Assembly: GCF_007828035.1 (NCBI RefSeq)
Contig: NZ_VITV01000007.1
Span: 62,001 to 126,000, forward strand
Direction: 5' to 3'
DNA from: Nitrospirillum amazonense
GTDB lineage: Bacteria > Pseudomonadota > Alphaproteobacteria > Azospirillales > Azospirillaceae
Length of the DNA: 64,000 nucleotides
Below, in pieces: positions 8,937 through 17,606 of this stretch. The notes beneath the pieces are model-generated. The model saw only the letters and a program-made list of their open reading frames with translations. It was not told the origin of the DNA and did not search any database. Positions within the stretch are counted from its first letter, which is position 1. Every line of letters begins with the position of its first letter. The translations under genes were made by a program, and so were the position numbers.

Positions 8937-9899
8937 TCATTTTGATGCGAGCGTCGTCACCTGCTCGCGGCTGAAACGGATCCCGGCGGCGCGGGCGGCA
9001 TAAAGGGCTGCACCGACCACGGGGGTCAGCAGCGGCGGCTGCAGGTGATAGCGATGGCCGCCGGCCTCAAGCGCCGCAGCGAAGGGGTCGAGCACCAGGG
9101 CGCCGGCGCGGAACACCCCGCCAACGTACGACAGGGCCAGTTCCTCGCCGTCCGGCACGCCCAGACCCGCGCGGACGGCGGCGGCCAGACGGGCCAGTTC
9201 GCCCCCGGCCCGGACGAAGATCGCCGTGGCCGCCGCGTCGCCGGCCTGTGCGGCGGCGGCCACGGTCTGCGATACCTGGGCGACGGCGCTGCGCGCAGCA
9301 CCGCCCGGCCTGTTGACCAGGCCGCACAGGTCGATGTCGCGGGCCAGCTGGAAGCGGGCGCGGACCAGATCGAGCAGCGGACCGGGCGGCATGCGCCCGT
9401 CGCTCATCTTCGAGAACAGGGCCAAGCCCTCGCGGCCGATCCAGTGGGCCGATCCCTCGTCGCCGAAGATCTCGCCCCAGCCGCCGGCGCGGGCGCCGCG
9501 GCCCTGGTATTCGCCGTAGGCGATCGAGCCGGTGCCGGCGGTGATGACGATGCCGTCCTCGCATGCCAGCGCGCCCGCCCAGCCCCCGACCATGTCGTTG
9601 CCGCAGCTGTACCGGCCGCCGGCAACGGCGGCACCGGCGGCATCCGTCAAGACGGGATCGGTGGCCGGATCCTCACCCAGGGTGGGCAAGCCGAAGAAGG
9701 CGTGGCGGATGGCGGATGGCGTCAGACCGGCCTGGGCCAGCACCGCGCGCACGCCATCGTTCAACACCGCGCGCAACCCCTCGACCCCGACCTCGGGATG
9801 GTAGGAGGAGCCGCCCTCATGACGGGCCAGCACTGCGCCCTCGGGGTTGAGCAGCAGGAAGGCGGTCTTGGTGCCGCCGCCATCGACGCCAAGGAACAT
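8937..9899 (-). CDS. BadF/BadG-type N-acetylhexosamine kinase (AgaK-like)
   Basis: A 320-residue sugar kinase of the ASKHA ATPase fold. The N-terminus FLGVDGGGTKTAFLL is the phosphate-binding loop typical of the BcrAD/BadFG family, and a second ATPase motif is visible in GIVITAGTGSIAYG. Homologues phosphorylate GlcNAc or GalNAc at C6. The start at ATG 9899 overlaps the stop of the upstream isomerase gene by one base (TGATG). Being next to AgaS- and AgaZ-like genes points to GalNAc or galactosamine kinase. Glucosamine kinase activity cannot be excluded. Confidence 0.85.
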   Translation of the reverse strand: MFLGVDGGGTKTAFLLLNPEGAVLARHEGGSSYHPEVGVEGLRAVLNDGVRAVLAQAGLTPSAIRHAFFGLPTLGEDPATDPVLTDAAGAAVAGGRYSCGNDMVGGWAGALACEDGIVITAGTGSIAYGEYQGRGARAGGWGEIFGDEGSAHWIGREGLALFSKMSDGRMPPGPLLDLVRARFQLARDIDLCGLVNRPGGAARSAVAQVSQTVAAAAQAGDAAATAIFVRAGGELARLAAAVRAGLGVPDGEELALSYVGGVFRAGALVLDPFAAALEAGGHRYHLQPPLLTPVVGAALYAARAAGIRFSREQVTTLASK

Positions 9900-11056
9900 C
9901 AGGTCCTCCCCGGCTCGGGATAGATGGTCACACCCTGCACCACCCGGTTGACCGCGCCGGTGCGGCTGGGGTTGTCGGGCGTGCGGCCCAGGGCCAGCGA
10001 ACGGCCGAGGGCGAAGGCCTGGGCCCAGGCCAGATAAGGGAAGCTCAGCTCGGCGTCGGATGCGGCTTCCAGCCCGGGCAGCAGGTCGGCGCTCAGGCCG
10101 TCCAGGCCGTCCCCCTGCCCCGCCAGCACCAGCAGCCTGCCGGCGATGCCGTCGCCGGCGATCTCGCGCACCACGTCCAATTCGTAGCGGCGCGCCTGCG
10201 GGTCGTTGGACAGGAACAGCACCACCAGAGTCTGGCCGTCGACGAAGGTTTTCGGGCCATGGCGGAAGCCCAGCGGCGTCTGGGCCATGGCGACGATCTC
10301 GCCATCCGTCAGTTCCAGCAGTTTCAGCGCCGCCTCGTCCGCGATGCCCGCCAAGCCACGGCTGCCGAGGTAGACCACCCGCTTGAATCCGCCGTTGGCG
10401 GCAGCCGCCAGCGAACCGCCGTGATCGGCGCAAACCTGATCCGCGGCCGCGCCTATGCGGGCGACGTCGATAGGCTGCGCCGGCAGCAGGATGCGCCGCG
10501 CCGCCAGCGCCATGGAGGTGAAGCTGGATGTCATGGCGAAGCCGCGGTCGTGGGTTGCCTCCGGCAGCAGCGCGACCAGGCTGCCCGGCCTGCCGTGATG
10601 GCGCCGATACAGGGCGCCGTCGCCATTGCAGGTGATGATCAGATGGCGGCAGTCGGCCAGGTAGGTCTCGGCGATCTCCGTGGCGGCGACGCTCTCAGGG
10701 CTGTTGCCCGAGCGGGCGAAGGACACCAGCAAGGTCGGCACGTCGCGCTGCAAGAGCTGGGCGCCACCCACCACCATATCGGTGGTGGCGATCGCCTCAA
10801 CCCGGCGGTCGAGGCCGGCCAGCAAGTCCGGCACCAGCGAGCGGCCGATATAGTCGGAGCTGCCGGCGCCGGTCAGCACCACCCGCAGGTCGCTGCGCGC
10901 CATCAAGGGCGCCAGGAACGCCTCGGCGCGTGGGCGCAGCACCTGCACGAGCTGCTCGGTGGCGGCCCACATGGCAGGCTGCTGGCGTATCTCGCGCGCC
11001 GTCCACCCGCCGCCGCGCGCCTCCAGCTCGTCGGCGGCCAATCCGGTGAAAGTCAT
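9899..11056 (-). CDS. agaS: SIS-domain sugar isomerase, AgaS type (galactosamine-6-phosphate deaminase/isomerase)
   Basis: A 385-residue protein with two SIS domains. The first contains VVLTGAGSSDYIG and the serine-rich LVSFARSGNSPES loop. The second contains VVYLGSRGLAG and a C-terminal SYP-type catalytic-loop region near ELSFPYLAWAQ. Length and motif order match AgaS, which converts galactosamine-6-phosphate to tagatose-6-phosphate with release of ammonia. It overlaps the aldolase-subunit gene by one base (TAATG) and the kinase by one base (TGATG), so it is translated as part of a tightly coupled operon. Confidence 0.85.
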   Translation of the reverse strand: MTFTGLAADELEARGGGWTAREIRQQPAMWAATEQLVQVLRPRAEAFLAPLMARSDLRVVLTGAGSSDYIGRSLVPDLLAGLDRRVEAIATTDMVVGGAQLLQRDVPTLLVSFARSGNSPESVAATEIAETYLADCRHLIITCNGDGALYRRHHGRPGSLVALLPEATHDRGFAMTSSFTSMALAARRILLPAQPIDVARIGAAADQVCADHGGSLAAAANGGFKRVVYLGSRGLAGIADEAALKLLELTDGEIVAMAQTPLGFRHGPKTFVDGQTLVVLFLSNDPQARRYELDVVREIAGDGIAGRLLVLAGQGDGLDGLSADLLPGLEAASDAELSFPYLAWAQAFALGRSLALGRTPDNPSRTGAVNRVVQGVTIYPEPGRT

Positions 11057-12342
11057 TAATGGGTGCTCCGTTGATCGCAGGCGCGGGAGTACGGGGTCAG
11101 CGTCTCCCGGATGTGGTGGATGACGAGGTCCTCGCCCTTCAGGGCCAGCGCGCCGGCGCGGATCGCCTCATAGGCGGCGGGCATGTACTGGCTGACCAAG
11201 GCCAAGGGGGGCGGGTCGGCGTCGAACGCGGCGCACAGGCGGCGAACCGCGCGGGCGACCCGTCCGGTCGGCCAGTAGTAGCGGATGCGGTCGGACAGGC
11301 TGTATTGCAGCTGCAGGTCCAGCTCAGCGCCCCGCCCCCCGTAATAGGGCTTCCAATAAGTCGGGTCGTCACGCATGGCCGCCAGCACGGTGTCGCGCAG
11401 GCTGGCGGACCGATCGTCGCCCTGCCATTCCTGGCCGATGCGGTCCAGGGCCCACAGCGCCTCCCTAAGGGCGAAGGTGACGCCGGGACCGACCTTGAGG
11501 ATGGCGAAATGGTCGCGCACCAAGGCGGCCAGGGCGGCGGCGCTTTGGTAATCGGTGGAATGGGCCTCGAACACCAGATGCGGCTGGCCTTCGATCGAGG
11601 CGCTCAGCTTCCGGGCCTTGGCCGGCACGTAATCGACCACATGGTGGTTGTCGAACTCGACGCCCGGCTGGACCACCAGGCCGACCACCCTTTCCCATGC
11701 CGCCTCCAGCCCGTGCCGGACGAAGGCCTGGCGATGCGCCTCGATGGTGGCGCGCGCCGCGTCCGGGTCGGTCACCGCCAGTTCATCCAGCGCTTCCTGC
11801 GCGCCGCCGGGGACCGGCACTTCCGAGCCGATGACATAGACCGGCGGTTCGCCGCCGGCGTCCTTCCAGGCCGCCTCGGTGCGTTCGCACAAGGTGGCGG
11901 TGCGCTCGGCGATCACCGCGTCTGAAAGGCCGCGCGGATCGCCGCCGCAGGACATCGAGCAATCGAGATGGATCTTGCGGAAACCGGCCGTCACATAATC
12001 CGCCACCATCACGGCGGCGCGCTTCATCGCTTCGTCCGCGTCCATCGCCCGCCAGGCGTTGGGGCCGAGATGGTCGCCGCCCAGTAGCACCCGGTCACGC
12101 GGCAGGCCGGCCTCGTCCGCCAGGCCCATGACCAGGTCGCGGAAGCCGTCGGGGCGAAAGCCGGTATACCCCCCCTCCTGGTTCACCTGGTTGGAGGTCG
12201 CCTCGATCAACGCCTGGCCGCCCGCCTCGCGGGCGTGGCGCAGCGCCGCCTTGATCGCCAGCGGATGGGCGCAGCAGACGGAATAGATGCCGACCGGTTC
12301 GCCGGCGCGGTGCCGTTCGATCAGATCGAGTATCGCTTTCAT
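11056..12342 (-). CDS. D-tagatose-1,6-bisphosphate aldolase subunit, GatZ/KbaZ/AgaZ family
   Basis: A 428-residue protein of usual family length. It starts MKAILDLIERHRAGEPVGIYS and contains the family signatures LIEATSNQVNQEGGYTG and LGGDHLGPN. GatZ/KbaZ of enterobacteria is the non-catalytic subunit that stabilises GatY/KbaY. In other proteobacteria an AgaZ of this family occurs without that partner. No GatY/KbaY gene is present in this window, so either this protein works alone or the partner is elsewhere. It overlaps the DMT permease gene by four bases (ATGA). Confidence 0.87.
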   Translation of the reverse strand: MKAILDLIERHRAGEPVGIYSVCCAHPLAIKAALRHAREAGGQALIEATSNQVNQEGGYTGFRPDGFRDLVMGLADEAGLPRDRVLLGGDHLGPNAWRAMDADEAMKRAAVMVADYVTAGFRKIHLDCSMSCGGDPRGLSDAVIAERTATLCERTEAAWKDAGGEPPVYVIGSEVPVPGGAQEALDELAVTDPDAARATIEAHRQAFVRHGLEAAWERVVGLVVQPGVEFDNHHVVDYVPAKARKLSASIEGQPHLVFEAHSTDYQSAAALAALVRDHFAILKVGPGVTFALREALWALDRIGQEWQGDDRSASLRDTVLAAMRDDPTYWKPYYGGRGAELDLQLQYSLSDRIRYYWPTGRVARAVRRLCAAFDADPPPLALVSQYMPAAYEAIRAGALALKGEDLVIHHIRETLTPYSRACDQRSTH

Positions 12343-13232
12343 GCCTGGTCCTCGGGTTCAATGGTCAGAAGGGCCGCCGCGGCGAAGGCCAGTCCGATGC
12401 CGACCAGCTTGGGCAGGGCGGGCACCAGCCCCAGCGCCGCCAGCGAAATCAGCGCGGTGATCAGCGGGGCGCCGGCATTGGCCAGCGGCGAGACGACGAT
12501 CGCCCGGCCGTGGCGGAAGGCGTAGACCAGGGTCAGCGCCCCGATCGAATTCAGGATTTGGGTGGCGGCGGCCAGGCCCGGGCCAGACCAGCCGTAATTG
12601 ATCGGCTGTGAGAAGTCGGTCATGGCCAGCGCGACGGGGGCCAGCAGCAGCCCGGTCAGCGCCATATAGGCGAAGATGGCCTCGGCGCTCATCACCGGCG
12701 CCGCGTATTTCATGAAGAAGCCCTGCACGCCCCAGGCGACCAGCACCAGCAGCGCCAGCACGAACCAGGCCAGGCCCTGCCCGGCCCCAGCGCCGCCCGG
12801 CGAGAAATCGAACAGCGGCAGCGCCACCAGGGCGCACAAGATGCCCAGGCCGCCGATCCAGGTCACCCGCTCCCGCAGGATGGCGGCCGACAGGACGATG
12901 GTGACCAGCGGCGACAGGGCGATGACCGGGAAGATCAGATAGGTCGGGCCGATCCGCACCGCGTGGAACAGGACCATCTGGCCGCCGGCGCCCAGCAACC
13001 CGACCGCCGCGCCATAGATCAGGGAGCGGCGATCCCATGGCCAGTTCCAGTCGACCCGCCACAGGGCGTACAGCGCCGGCGGGATCATGGTGAACGCCCA
13101 CACGACATAGATCAGCGTTTCGGGAAAACCGTTTTCCGCCGGGGCACCGGCGAAGGCGCCCCACACCCCCCACAAACCGGTGGTCAGCAGCGCGAAGAGC
13201 AGCCAGGGACGGCGATAGGCGGGGATGGCCAT
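12339..13232 (-). CDS. EamA/DMT-superfamily inner-membrane permease
   Basis: A 297-residue protein with about ten hydrophobic helices and an internal duplication typical of drug/metabolite transporters. It starts at ATG 13232 (MAIPAYRRPW). A GTG three codons upstream at 13241 has a better-spaced GAGAG ribosome-binding site and is an alternative start. As first gene of the operon it is the probable inner-membrane transporter for the sugar that the TonB receptor brings into the periplasm. Known GalNAc permeases are PTS or major-facilitator proteins, so use of a DMT protein would be unusual. The substrate is inferred only from position. Confidence 0.82.
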   Translation of the reverse strand: MAIPAYRRPWLLFALLTTGLWGVWGAFAGAPAENGFPETLIYVVWAFTMIPPALYALWRVDWNWPWDRRSLIYGAAVGLLGAGGQMVLFHAVRIGPTYLIFPVIALSPLVTIVLSAAILRERVTWIGGLGILCALVALPLFDFSPGGAGAGQGLAWFVLALLVLVAWGVQGFFMKYAAPVMSAEAIFAYMALTGLLLAPVALAMTDFSQPINYGWSGPGLAAATQILNSIGALTLVYAFRHGRAIVVSPLANAGAPLITALISLAALGLVPALPKLVGIGLAFAAAALLTIEPEDQA

Positions 13233-13268
13233 ACTGGACACGCGGCACTCTCTTGAGGTTTGTTTTGC

Positions 13269-13322
13269 TAAGTTTCGTTTTCTTGTCACTTCGCGACCTT
13301 ATCGAAAGAAGATGGAAAACGC
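13269..13322. promoter_or_regulatory. Putative AgaR operators upstream of the amino-sugar operon
   Basis: Positions 13269-13293 read TAAGTTTCGTTTTCTTG and onward. This follows the TTTCRTTT-type core I recall for AgaR sites of gamma-proteobacteria. An opposite-strand copy (ATCGAAAG with a GGAAAACG block) lies at 13301-13322. Both are between the divergent permease and regulator genes, where a repressor of both would bind. The assignment rests on pattern similarity only. Confidence 0.55.
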
Positions 13323-13420
13323 AACACGCTGAATCGTGCGCTTGGACGCGAAACCCTGGCGGGCGGTTTTTCCAATTGACGCGCCTGGGCAAGTGCCGCA
13401 CTCGTAGGCGACCAAGGCCA

Positions 13421-13432
13421 GGAAAACGAAAG
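13421..13432. promoter_or_regulatory. Putative AgaR operator abutting the regulator start codon
   Basis: GGAAAACGAAAG (reverse complement CTTTCGTTTTCC) lies immediately before the ATG at 13433. It shares the TTTCGTTTT core with the sites at 13273-13281 and 14234-14242. A site here could block transcription or translation initiation, giving autoregulation. It also contains the only GAAAG-like ribosome-binding candidate, so operator and ribosome site would overlap. Confidence 0.5.
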
Positions 13433-14224
13433 ATGAGCATCAAGCGCGATACCAGCGAGCGGCGCAGCCAGATCAGCGCCATGGTGCGCCAGCACGGCAG
13501 CGTCCAGGTGGCGGACCTGGCCAAAAGGTTCCGCGTTTCGATGCAGACCATCCGCAAGGATTTGCACTTCCTGACGGAGCACGGCGTCATGGCCCGCTCT
13601 TATGGCGGCGCCATCGCCTCCGACGTGGTCGCCTCGGCGACAACGGCCGCCATCGAATCCCCAGTCGCGGCCAAGCTGGAGTTGCAGCACGCGGAGAAGG
13701 AGCGCATCGGCCGCTTCGCCGCCAGCCTGATCAATCCTGGTGAGTCCATCGTGCTGGATTCCGGCACCACCACCCTGCAAATCGCCCGCTTCCTGCCGGA
13801 TATCGAAGACCTGACCGTCGTCACCAACGACCTCAACATCGTGACCGAGCTGGCCGCCAAGAGCCATATCCGCGTGGTGCTGATCGGCGGGGAGCTGCGC
13901 CGCAAGAACATGGCGTTCTACAGCGCCCAGACGGTGGCGGCGCTGAGCGAGCTGGCGGTCGACAAGCTGTTCCTGGGCGTCGATGGCATAGACGTCGAGC
14001 GGGGCGTCACCACCCATCACGAGGCGGAAGCCATCCTGAACCGCAAGATGGCCGACGTGGCGCGCCAGACCATCGCCGTCACCGACAGTTCGAAATTCGG
14101 CCGGGTCTGCCTGCATCGCATCATCGGCGTGGGCGAGATCGACATGCTGATCACCGACGAGGCGGCACCCGATGCCATCGCCACCGCCTGCCGGTCGCTG
14201 GGCGTGGATTTGCGGCGGGTATAG
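13433..14224 (+). CDS. agaR: DeoR/GlpR-family transcriptional regulator (AgaR-like)
   Basis: A 263-residue regulator with an N-terminal winged helix (about 1-65, VADLAKRFRVSMQTIRKDL) and a C-terminal sugar-phosphate-sensing domain (about 85-255). The latter has the family motifs IVLDSGTTTLQIA and KLFLGVDGID. Start ATG 13433 gives the standard DeoR N-terminus; the open frame extends upstream but without conserved residues. It is divergent to the amino-sugar operon and upstream of the GH36-like gene. TTTCGTTT-type sites sit on both sides, consistent with a repressor released by a phosphorylated amino sugar. The AgaR identity comes from gene context and operator resemblance. Confidence 0.85.
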   Translation: MSIKRDTSERRSQISAMVRQHGSVQVADLAKRFRVSMQTIRKDLHFLTEHGVMARSYGGAIASDVVASATTAAIESPVAAKLELQHAEKERIGRFAASLINPGESIVLDSGTTTLQIARFLPDIEDLTVVTNDLNIVTELAAKSHIRVVLIGGELRRKNMAFYSAQTVAALSELAVDKLFLGVDGIDVERGVTTHHEAEAILNRKMADVARQTIAVTDSSKFGRVCLHRIIGVGEIDMLITDEAAPDAIATACRSLGVDLRRV

Positions 14225-14228
14225 CGAC

Positions 14229-14286
14229 GCAAGTTTCGTTTTATTGCGATACCCCTATTGAATTTCGATTTCGTTCGCCATAGCCT
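14229..14286 (+). promoter_or_regulatory. Putative AgaR operators and promoter for the GH36-like gene
   Basis: A strong TTTCGTTTTATT core lies at 14234-14245, and a second block TTTCGATTTCGTTCG at 14263-14277. A possible sigma70 promoter is TTGAAT (14258-14263), 17 bases, then TAGCCT (14281-14286); the second block fills its spacer, as expected for a repressor site. The region joins the regulator stop (14224) to the exported glycosidase start (14325). Confidence 0.5.
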
Positions 14287-14324
14287 TGGCAAACGAACGA
14301 CATCGACAATCGTCTGGACTCGCC

Positions 14325-16415
14325 ATGAAGCAGCCCTCCTCGCGCCGCGCCTTTCTCAAGATGACGACGAGCCTGGCGCTGGCCGCGCCCATGGCCACGC
14401 CGATGCGGGCGCTGGCGGCGCCGGGGAGGGTGGTGGTTTTCGCGGATGACCGGCTGCGCATCGAATTCGACAACCAGATGCGATCGCGCGTCGCCCTGGT
14501 GACGGGTGGCAAGCCGCTGTGGCTGACCGGTGTCGACGCCGGCGAGACCCTGTCCCTGGTCGGCGGCCATGACGCCGTGTTGTTCGCGCTGCGCGACACA
14601 ACCTCGCAGGCCATCAATGACCGCCATGGCCCCGGCCGGCAGGTCCGCCTGGCCGGTCTGTCTGGGCAGGGCATCGAAAAGACCCTGACCCTGCGCCAGT
14701 ACGCGCGCTACCCCGGTGTGGCGTTCATGCAGGTCTCTTACCGCAACACCACCGCGAAGGCCGTGGCGGCGACCGGCTGGCGCAACGGGGCGCATCGCCT
14801 GCTGCCACCGGGGCTGCAACCGGGCGGTTCGGTCCCCGCCTTCTGGTCCTATTCCGGCGGCACCTATGCCGACCGTCGCGACTGGCTGCAGCCGGTGAAG
14901 GCCGGTTTCGCCCAGGACAACTACCTGGGCATGTCCTCCTCGGATTACGGCGGGGGCCCGCCGATCGTGGACCTGTGGCGGCGCGAGGGCGGCCTGGCCG
15001 TGGGCCATCTGGCGCCCGTGCCGGAACTGGTGTCGCTGCCGGTCAGCGAGGACAAGGGCGGCGCGCGCCTGGCCCTGACCGCCGTGCGCGATGTCGTGCT
15101 GGCGCCCGGCGGGACGTTCGACACGCTGGAAACCCTTGTGGCCGTGCATGCGGGCGATTACTTCGCGGCGCTCGATGCCTACCGCCGCATCGCTGCCGAC
15201 CGGGGCGTGCGGCCACCGCAACCCTCCGCCGCCTCTTTCGAACCCATCTGGTGTGCCTGGGGCTATGAACGGTCGTGCACGCCGGAGCTGATCGAGGCCA
15301 CCTTGCCCAAGGCCAAGGAATTGGGGCTGGACTGGGCGGTGATCGATGACGGCTGGCAGAAGGCAATCGGCGACTGGGTCATCGACCCCGCCAAATACCC
15401 GGGCCGTGAAGCCGATTTCCTGAAACTGGTGGGCGGCATCCGCCAGGGCGGCCTCAAGCCGCGCCTGTGGTATGCGCCGCTGGCGGCGGCGCCGGGCAGC
15501 GATCTGCTGCACGACCATACAGACATGCTGCTGCTGTCCAAGGAGGGGGCGCCCCAACTGGTCACGTGGTGGAACAGCTTCTACCTGTGCCCGGCCTATG
15601 AGCCGACCCGCGCCCACACCGTGGCGCTGGTGAGGAAGTTCCTCGGCGACTGGGGATTCAAGGGGCTGAAGATCGACGGGCAGCACCTGAACGGGGTGGC
15701 ACCCTGCTACAACCCGGCGCACAACCATGCCCGGCCCGAGGAGTCGGTCGAGGCCTTGCCCGGCTTCTTCCGCGCGATCTACGAAGCGGCGATGGCCATC
15801 GACAAGGACAACATCGTCGAACTCTGCCCCTGCGGCACCGCCTACAGCGTCTACGACTTCCCCTACGTCAACCAGGTGCCGGCCTCGGACCCTGAGTCCT
15901 CGTGGCAGGTGCGGTTGAAGGGCAAGACGCTGAAGGCGCTGATGGGCCCGTCGGCGCCCTTCGCCGGCGACCATGTCGAGTTGTCAGACGGTGGCGACGA
16001 CTTCGCCTCCACCGTCGGAATCGGCGGGATCGTCTCGACCAAATTCACCTGGCCGATCGACCCCAAGCCCAAGGATTCCTTCCTGCTGACGCCGGAGCGC
16101 GAGGCCCACTGGAAGAAATGGATCGGGCTGTACCGCGACAAGCGCCTGGCCGAGGGCCTCTATCGCGGCGACGTCTACGACATCGGCTTCGACAAGCCGG
16201 AAGGCCACCTGGTGGAAAGCGACGGACGCTATTACTACGCCTTTTACGCACCGCACTGGAGCGGCCCCCTGACCCTGCGCGGGCTGCCGGCCGGGGGCCG
16301 CTTCCGGGTGCGTGACTATGTCGATGAGCGCGACCTTGGCCTGGTGCCGGCGGCCCATCCGGTACTGACGATCAGCTTCGAGAAGTCGCTGCTGCTGGAG
16401 GTGTCGCCGGCGTGA
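14325..16415 (+). CDS. Tat-exported GH36/clan-D-like alpha-galactosidase or alpha-N-acetylgalactosaminidase
   Basis: A 696-residue protein starting at ATG 14325 with a twin-arginine signal (SSRRAFLKM, then a hydrophobic stretch to ALAAP). A beta-sandwich-like N-terminal region (about 40-310) precedes a TIM-barrel region starting at WCAWGYER. That region includes LDWAVIDDGWQ, a probable nucleophile D451 (GLKIDGQH) and a probable acid/base D522 (PASDPESS). A small C-terminal domain closes the chain. Export in folded form to the periplasm fits removal of alpha-linked galactose or GalNAc from imported glycans, feeding the adjacent operon. Which sugar is cleaved cannot be settled by eye. Confidence 0.83.
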   Translation: MKQPSSRRAFLKMTTSLALAAPMATPMRALAAPGRVVVFADDRLRIEFDNQMRSRVALVTGGKPLWLTGVDAGETLSLVGGHDAVLFALRDTTSQAINDRHGPGRQVRLAGLSGQGIEKTLTLRQYARYPGVAFMQVSYRNTTAKAVAATGWRNGAHRLLPPGLQPGGSVPAFWSYSGGTYADRRDWLQPVKAGFAQDNYLGMSSSDYGGGPPIVDLWRREGGLAVGHLAPVPELVSLPVSEDKGGARLALTAVRDVVLAPGGTFDTLETLVAVHAGDYFAALDAYRRIAADRGVRPPQPSAASFEPIWCAWGYERSCTPELIEATLPKAKELGLDWAVIDDGWQKAIGDWVIDPAKYPGREADFLKLVGGIRQGGLKPRLWYAPLAAAPGSDLLHDHTDMLLLSKEGAPQLVTWWNSFYLCPAYEPTRAHTVALVRKFLGDWGFKGLKIDGQHLNGVAPCYNPAHNHARPEESVEALPGFFRAIYEAAMAIDKDNIVELCPCGTAYSVYDFPYVNQVPASDPESSWQVRLKGKTLKALMGPSAPFAGDHVELSDGGDDFASTVGIGGIVSTKFTWPIDPKPKDSFLLTPEREAHWKKWIGLYRDKRLAEGLYRGDVYDIGFDKPEGHLVESDGRYYYAFYAPHWSGPLTLRGLPAGGRFRVRDYVDERDLGLVPAAHPVLTISFEKSLLLEVSPA

Positions 16416-16423
16416 GCATAGGG

Positions 16424-16478
16424 CCTGCTTTTAAGGCGCGCCCTGGGCCGGAAGCCCGGGGCGCGCCTTTAAGGCAGG
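16424..16478. terminator. Long inverted repeat, bidirectional terminator
   Basis: Arms at 16424-16447 and 16455-16478 pair along nearly their whole length (core GGCGCGCCCTGGG with CCCGGGGCGCGCC, flanked by TTTTAA and CCTGC/GCAGG), with a loop of about seven bases. It lies between the convergent glycosidase and NmrA-type genes and has T/A-rich flanks on both sides, fitting a terminator for both. Confidence 0.8.
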
Positions 16479-16485
16479 TTTCGGT

Positions 16486-17355
16486 TCAGGCCGAGGGTAG
16501 GAGCCCCCGCGCGAAGTCGCGGTAGGAATGCAGCGGGCGGCCCAGGATGCGGGTCAGCCGCTCGACATCGCCGGCTTCGGGGATCATGCCGTCGCTGACA
16601 TAACGCTCGGCCATCAGGCGCATCTCGTAGGCCATCCACTTCGGCATGAAGCCGGCCATGGTGCGCTCGAAGCCGCTGGGGTCGTCACCGCCATAAGCGA
16701 TCGGACGCCCCAGGATGTCCGACCAGATCGCCGCCACATCGGCACCCGTCAGCGTATCGGGACCCACCAGGTTGATGGTCTCGACCGGCACGTCGGCCGG
16801 CCCCTGCCGGCGGCGGATCAGCTCGATGGCCGCGACCTCGGCGATATCGCGGGCGTCGACCATGGCGACCCCCTGGCCGCCAATCGGCATGGGATAGACG
16901 CCGTGATTGATGATGACGTCCTTGATCATCAGTTCATTGTCGATGAAGTAGGTGGGCCGCAGGATCGTGGCGCTGGAACCCATCTGTTCGATCATGCGCT
17001 CGGCCCCCAGCTTCACCGCGAAGTGAGGCACGTTGACGAAGCGATCGGCATGGATCACCGACAGGTAGACCAGCCGCCGCACGCCCGCCTCTCGGGCGAT
17101 GTTGAGGGTGATGATCGCCTGCGTGAATTCATCGCCGGTGACGGCGTTCAGCAGGAACAGCGTGTCCACGCCGGCGAAGGCGGCGCGCAGCGCGTCGATG
17201 TCCAGCAGATCGCCCTGCGCCACGTCCACGCCGGCCGGGAAGTCGGCCTTGGACGGGTCACGGGTCAGCACCCGGACAGGGGCGCCGCGCTTGACGAGCT
17301 GGTCGACGACATGGCGGCCGACGCGGCCGGTGGCGCCAGTAACAAGGATGGTCAT
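16486..17355 (-). CDS. NmrA-type NAD(P)-binding oxidoreductase (atypical SDR)
   Basis: A 289-residue Rossmann-fold protein. It starts MTILVTGATGRVGRHVVDQL, with the GxxGxxG nucleotide-binding motif within the first 15 residues and an NmrA/quinone-oxidoreductase-like core up to about residue 240. ATG 17355 is preceded by GGAG at eight bases, which favours it over the in-frame GTG at 17364. No catalytic Tyr-x-x-x-Lys pair is obvious, as in many NmrA-like proteins that act as redox sensors or quinone reductases. It stands alone between two convergent or divergent neighbours, and nothing nearby indicates its substrate. Confidence 0.85.
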   Translation of the reverse strand: MTILVTGATGRVGRHVVDQLVKRGAPVRVLTRDPSKADFPAGVDVAQGDLLDIDALRAAFAGVDTLFLLNAVTGDEFTQAIITLNIAREAGVRRLVYLSVIHADRFVNVPHFAVKLGAERMIEQMGSSATILRPTYFIDNELMIKDVIINHGVYPMPIGGQGVAMVDARDIAEVAAIELIRRRQGPADVPVETINLVGPDTLTGADVAAIWSDILGRPIAYGGDDPSGFERTMAGFMPKWMAYEMRLMAERYVSDGMIPEAGDVERLTRILGRPLHSYRDFARGLLPSA

Positions 17356-17506
17356 GGGGATCACTCCAGGTTGGGGTCAGAAGACACCCCTGTAAATGAC
17401 TGATCCAAATTCCACCCGATAGGCGCCGATTTTGGACATGCCGTCCCGCTGATGGGACAGTTGGCCCAATCCAGCGGCGCGTCCGGTCAGCCGCAATTCC
17501 GCAGGA

Positions 17507-17526
17507 CTCGACAAAACTCCACAATT
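17507..17526 (+). promoter_or_regulatory. Predicted tandem operator for the adjacent OmpR-type regulator
   Basis: Two direct repeats at exact 10-base spacing, CTCGACAAAA (17507-17516) and CTCCACAATT (17517-17526), lie upstream of a TATATT -10-like hexamer (17545-17550) and the small gene at 17607. The same architecture recurs at 22067-22086. Tandem direct half-sites one helical turn apart are the usual target of OmpR/PhoB regulators, one of which is encoded at 17943. Confidence 0.6.
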
Positions 17527-17606
17527 GGTCTCCAGGCCACGGGGTATATTGCCCTCGAAAGCGACAACGCACCCGAACCGACCGACACTTCCGTGGAGTT
17601 ACGATC

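Noticed and set aside
8896-8940. Upstream start for the TonB receptor
   Set aside because: It would overlap the kinase stop and lacks a ribosome site, whereas the ATG at 8895 has an AGGAGGT site and leads directly into the signal peptide.
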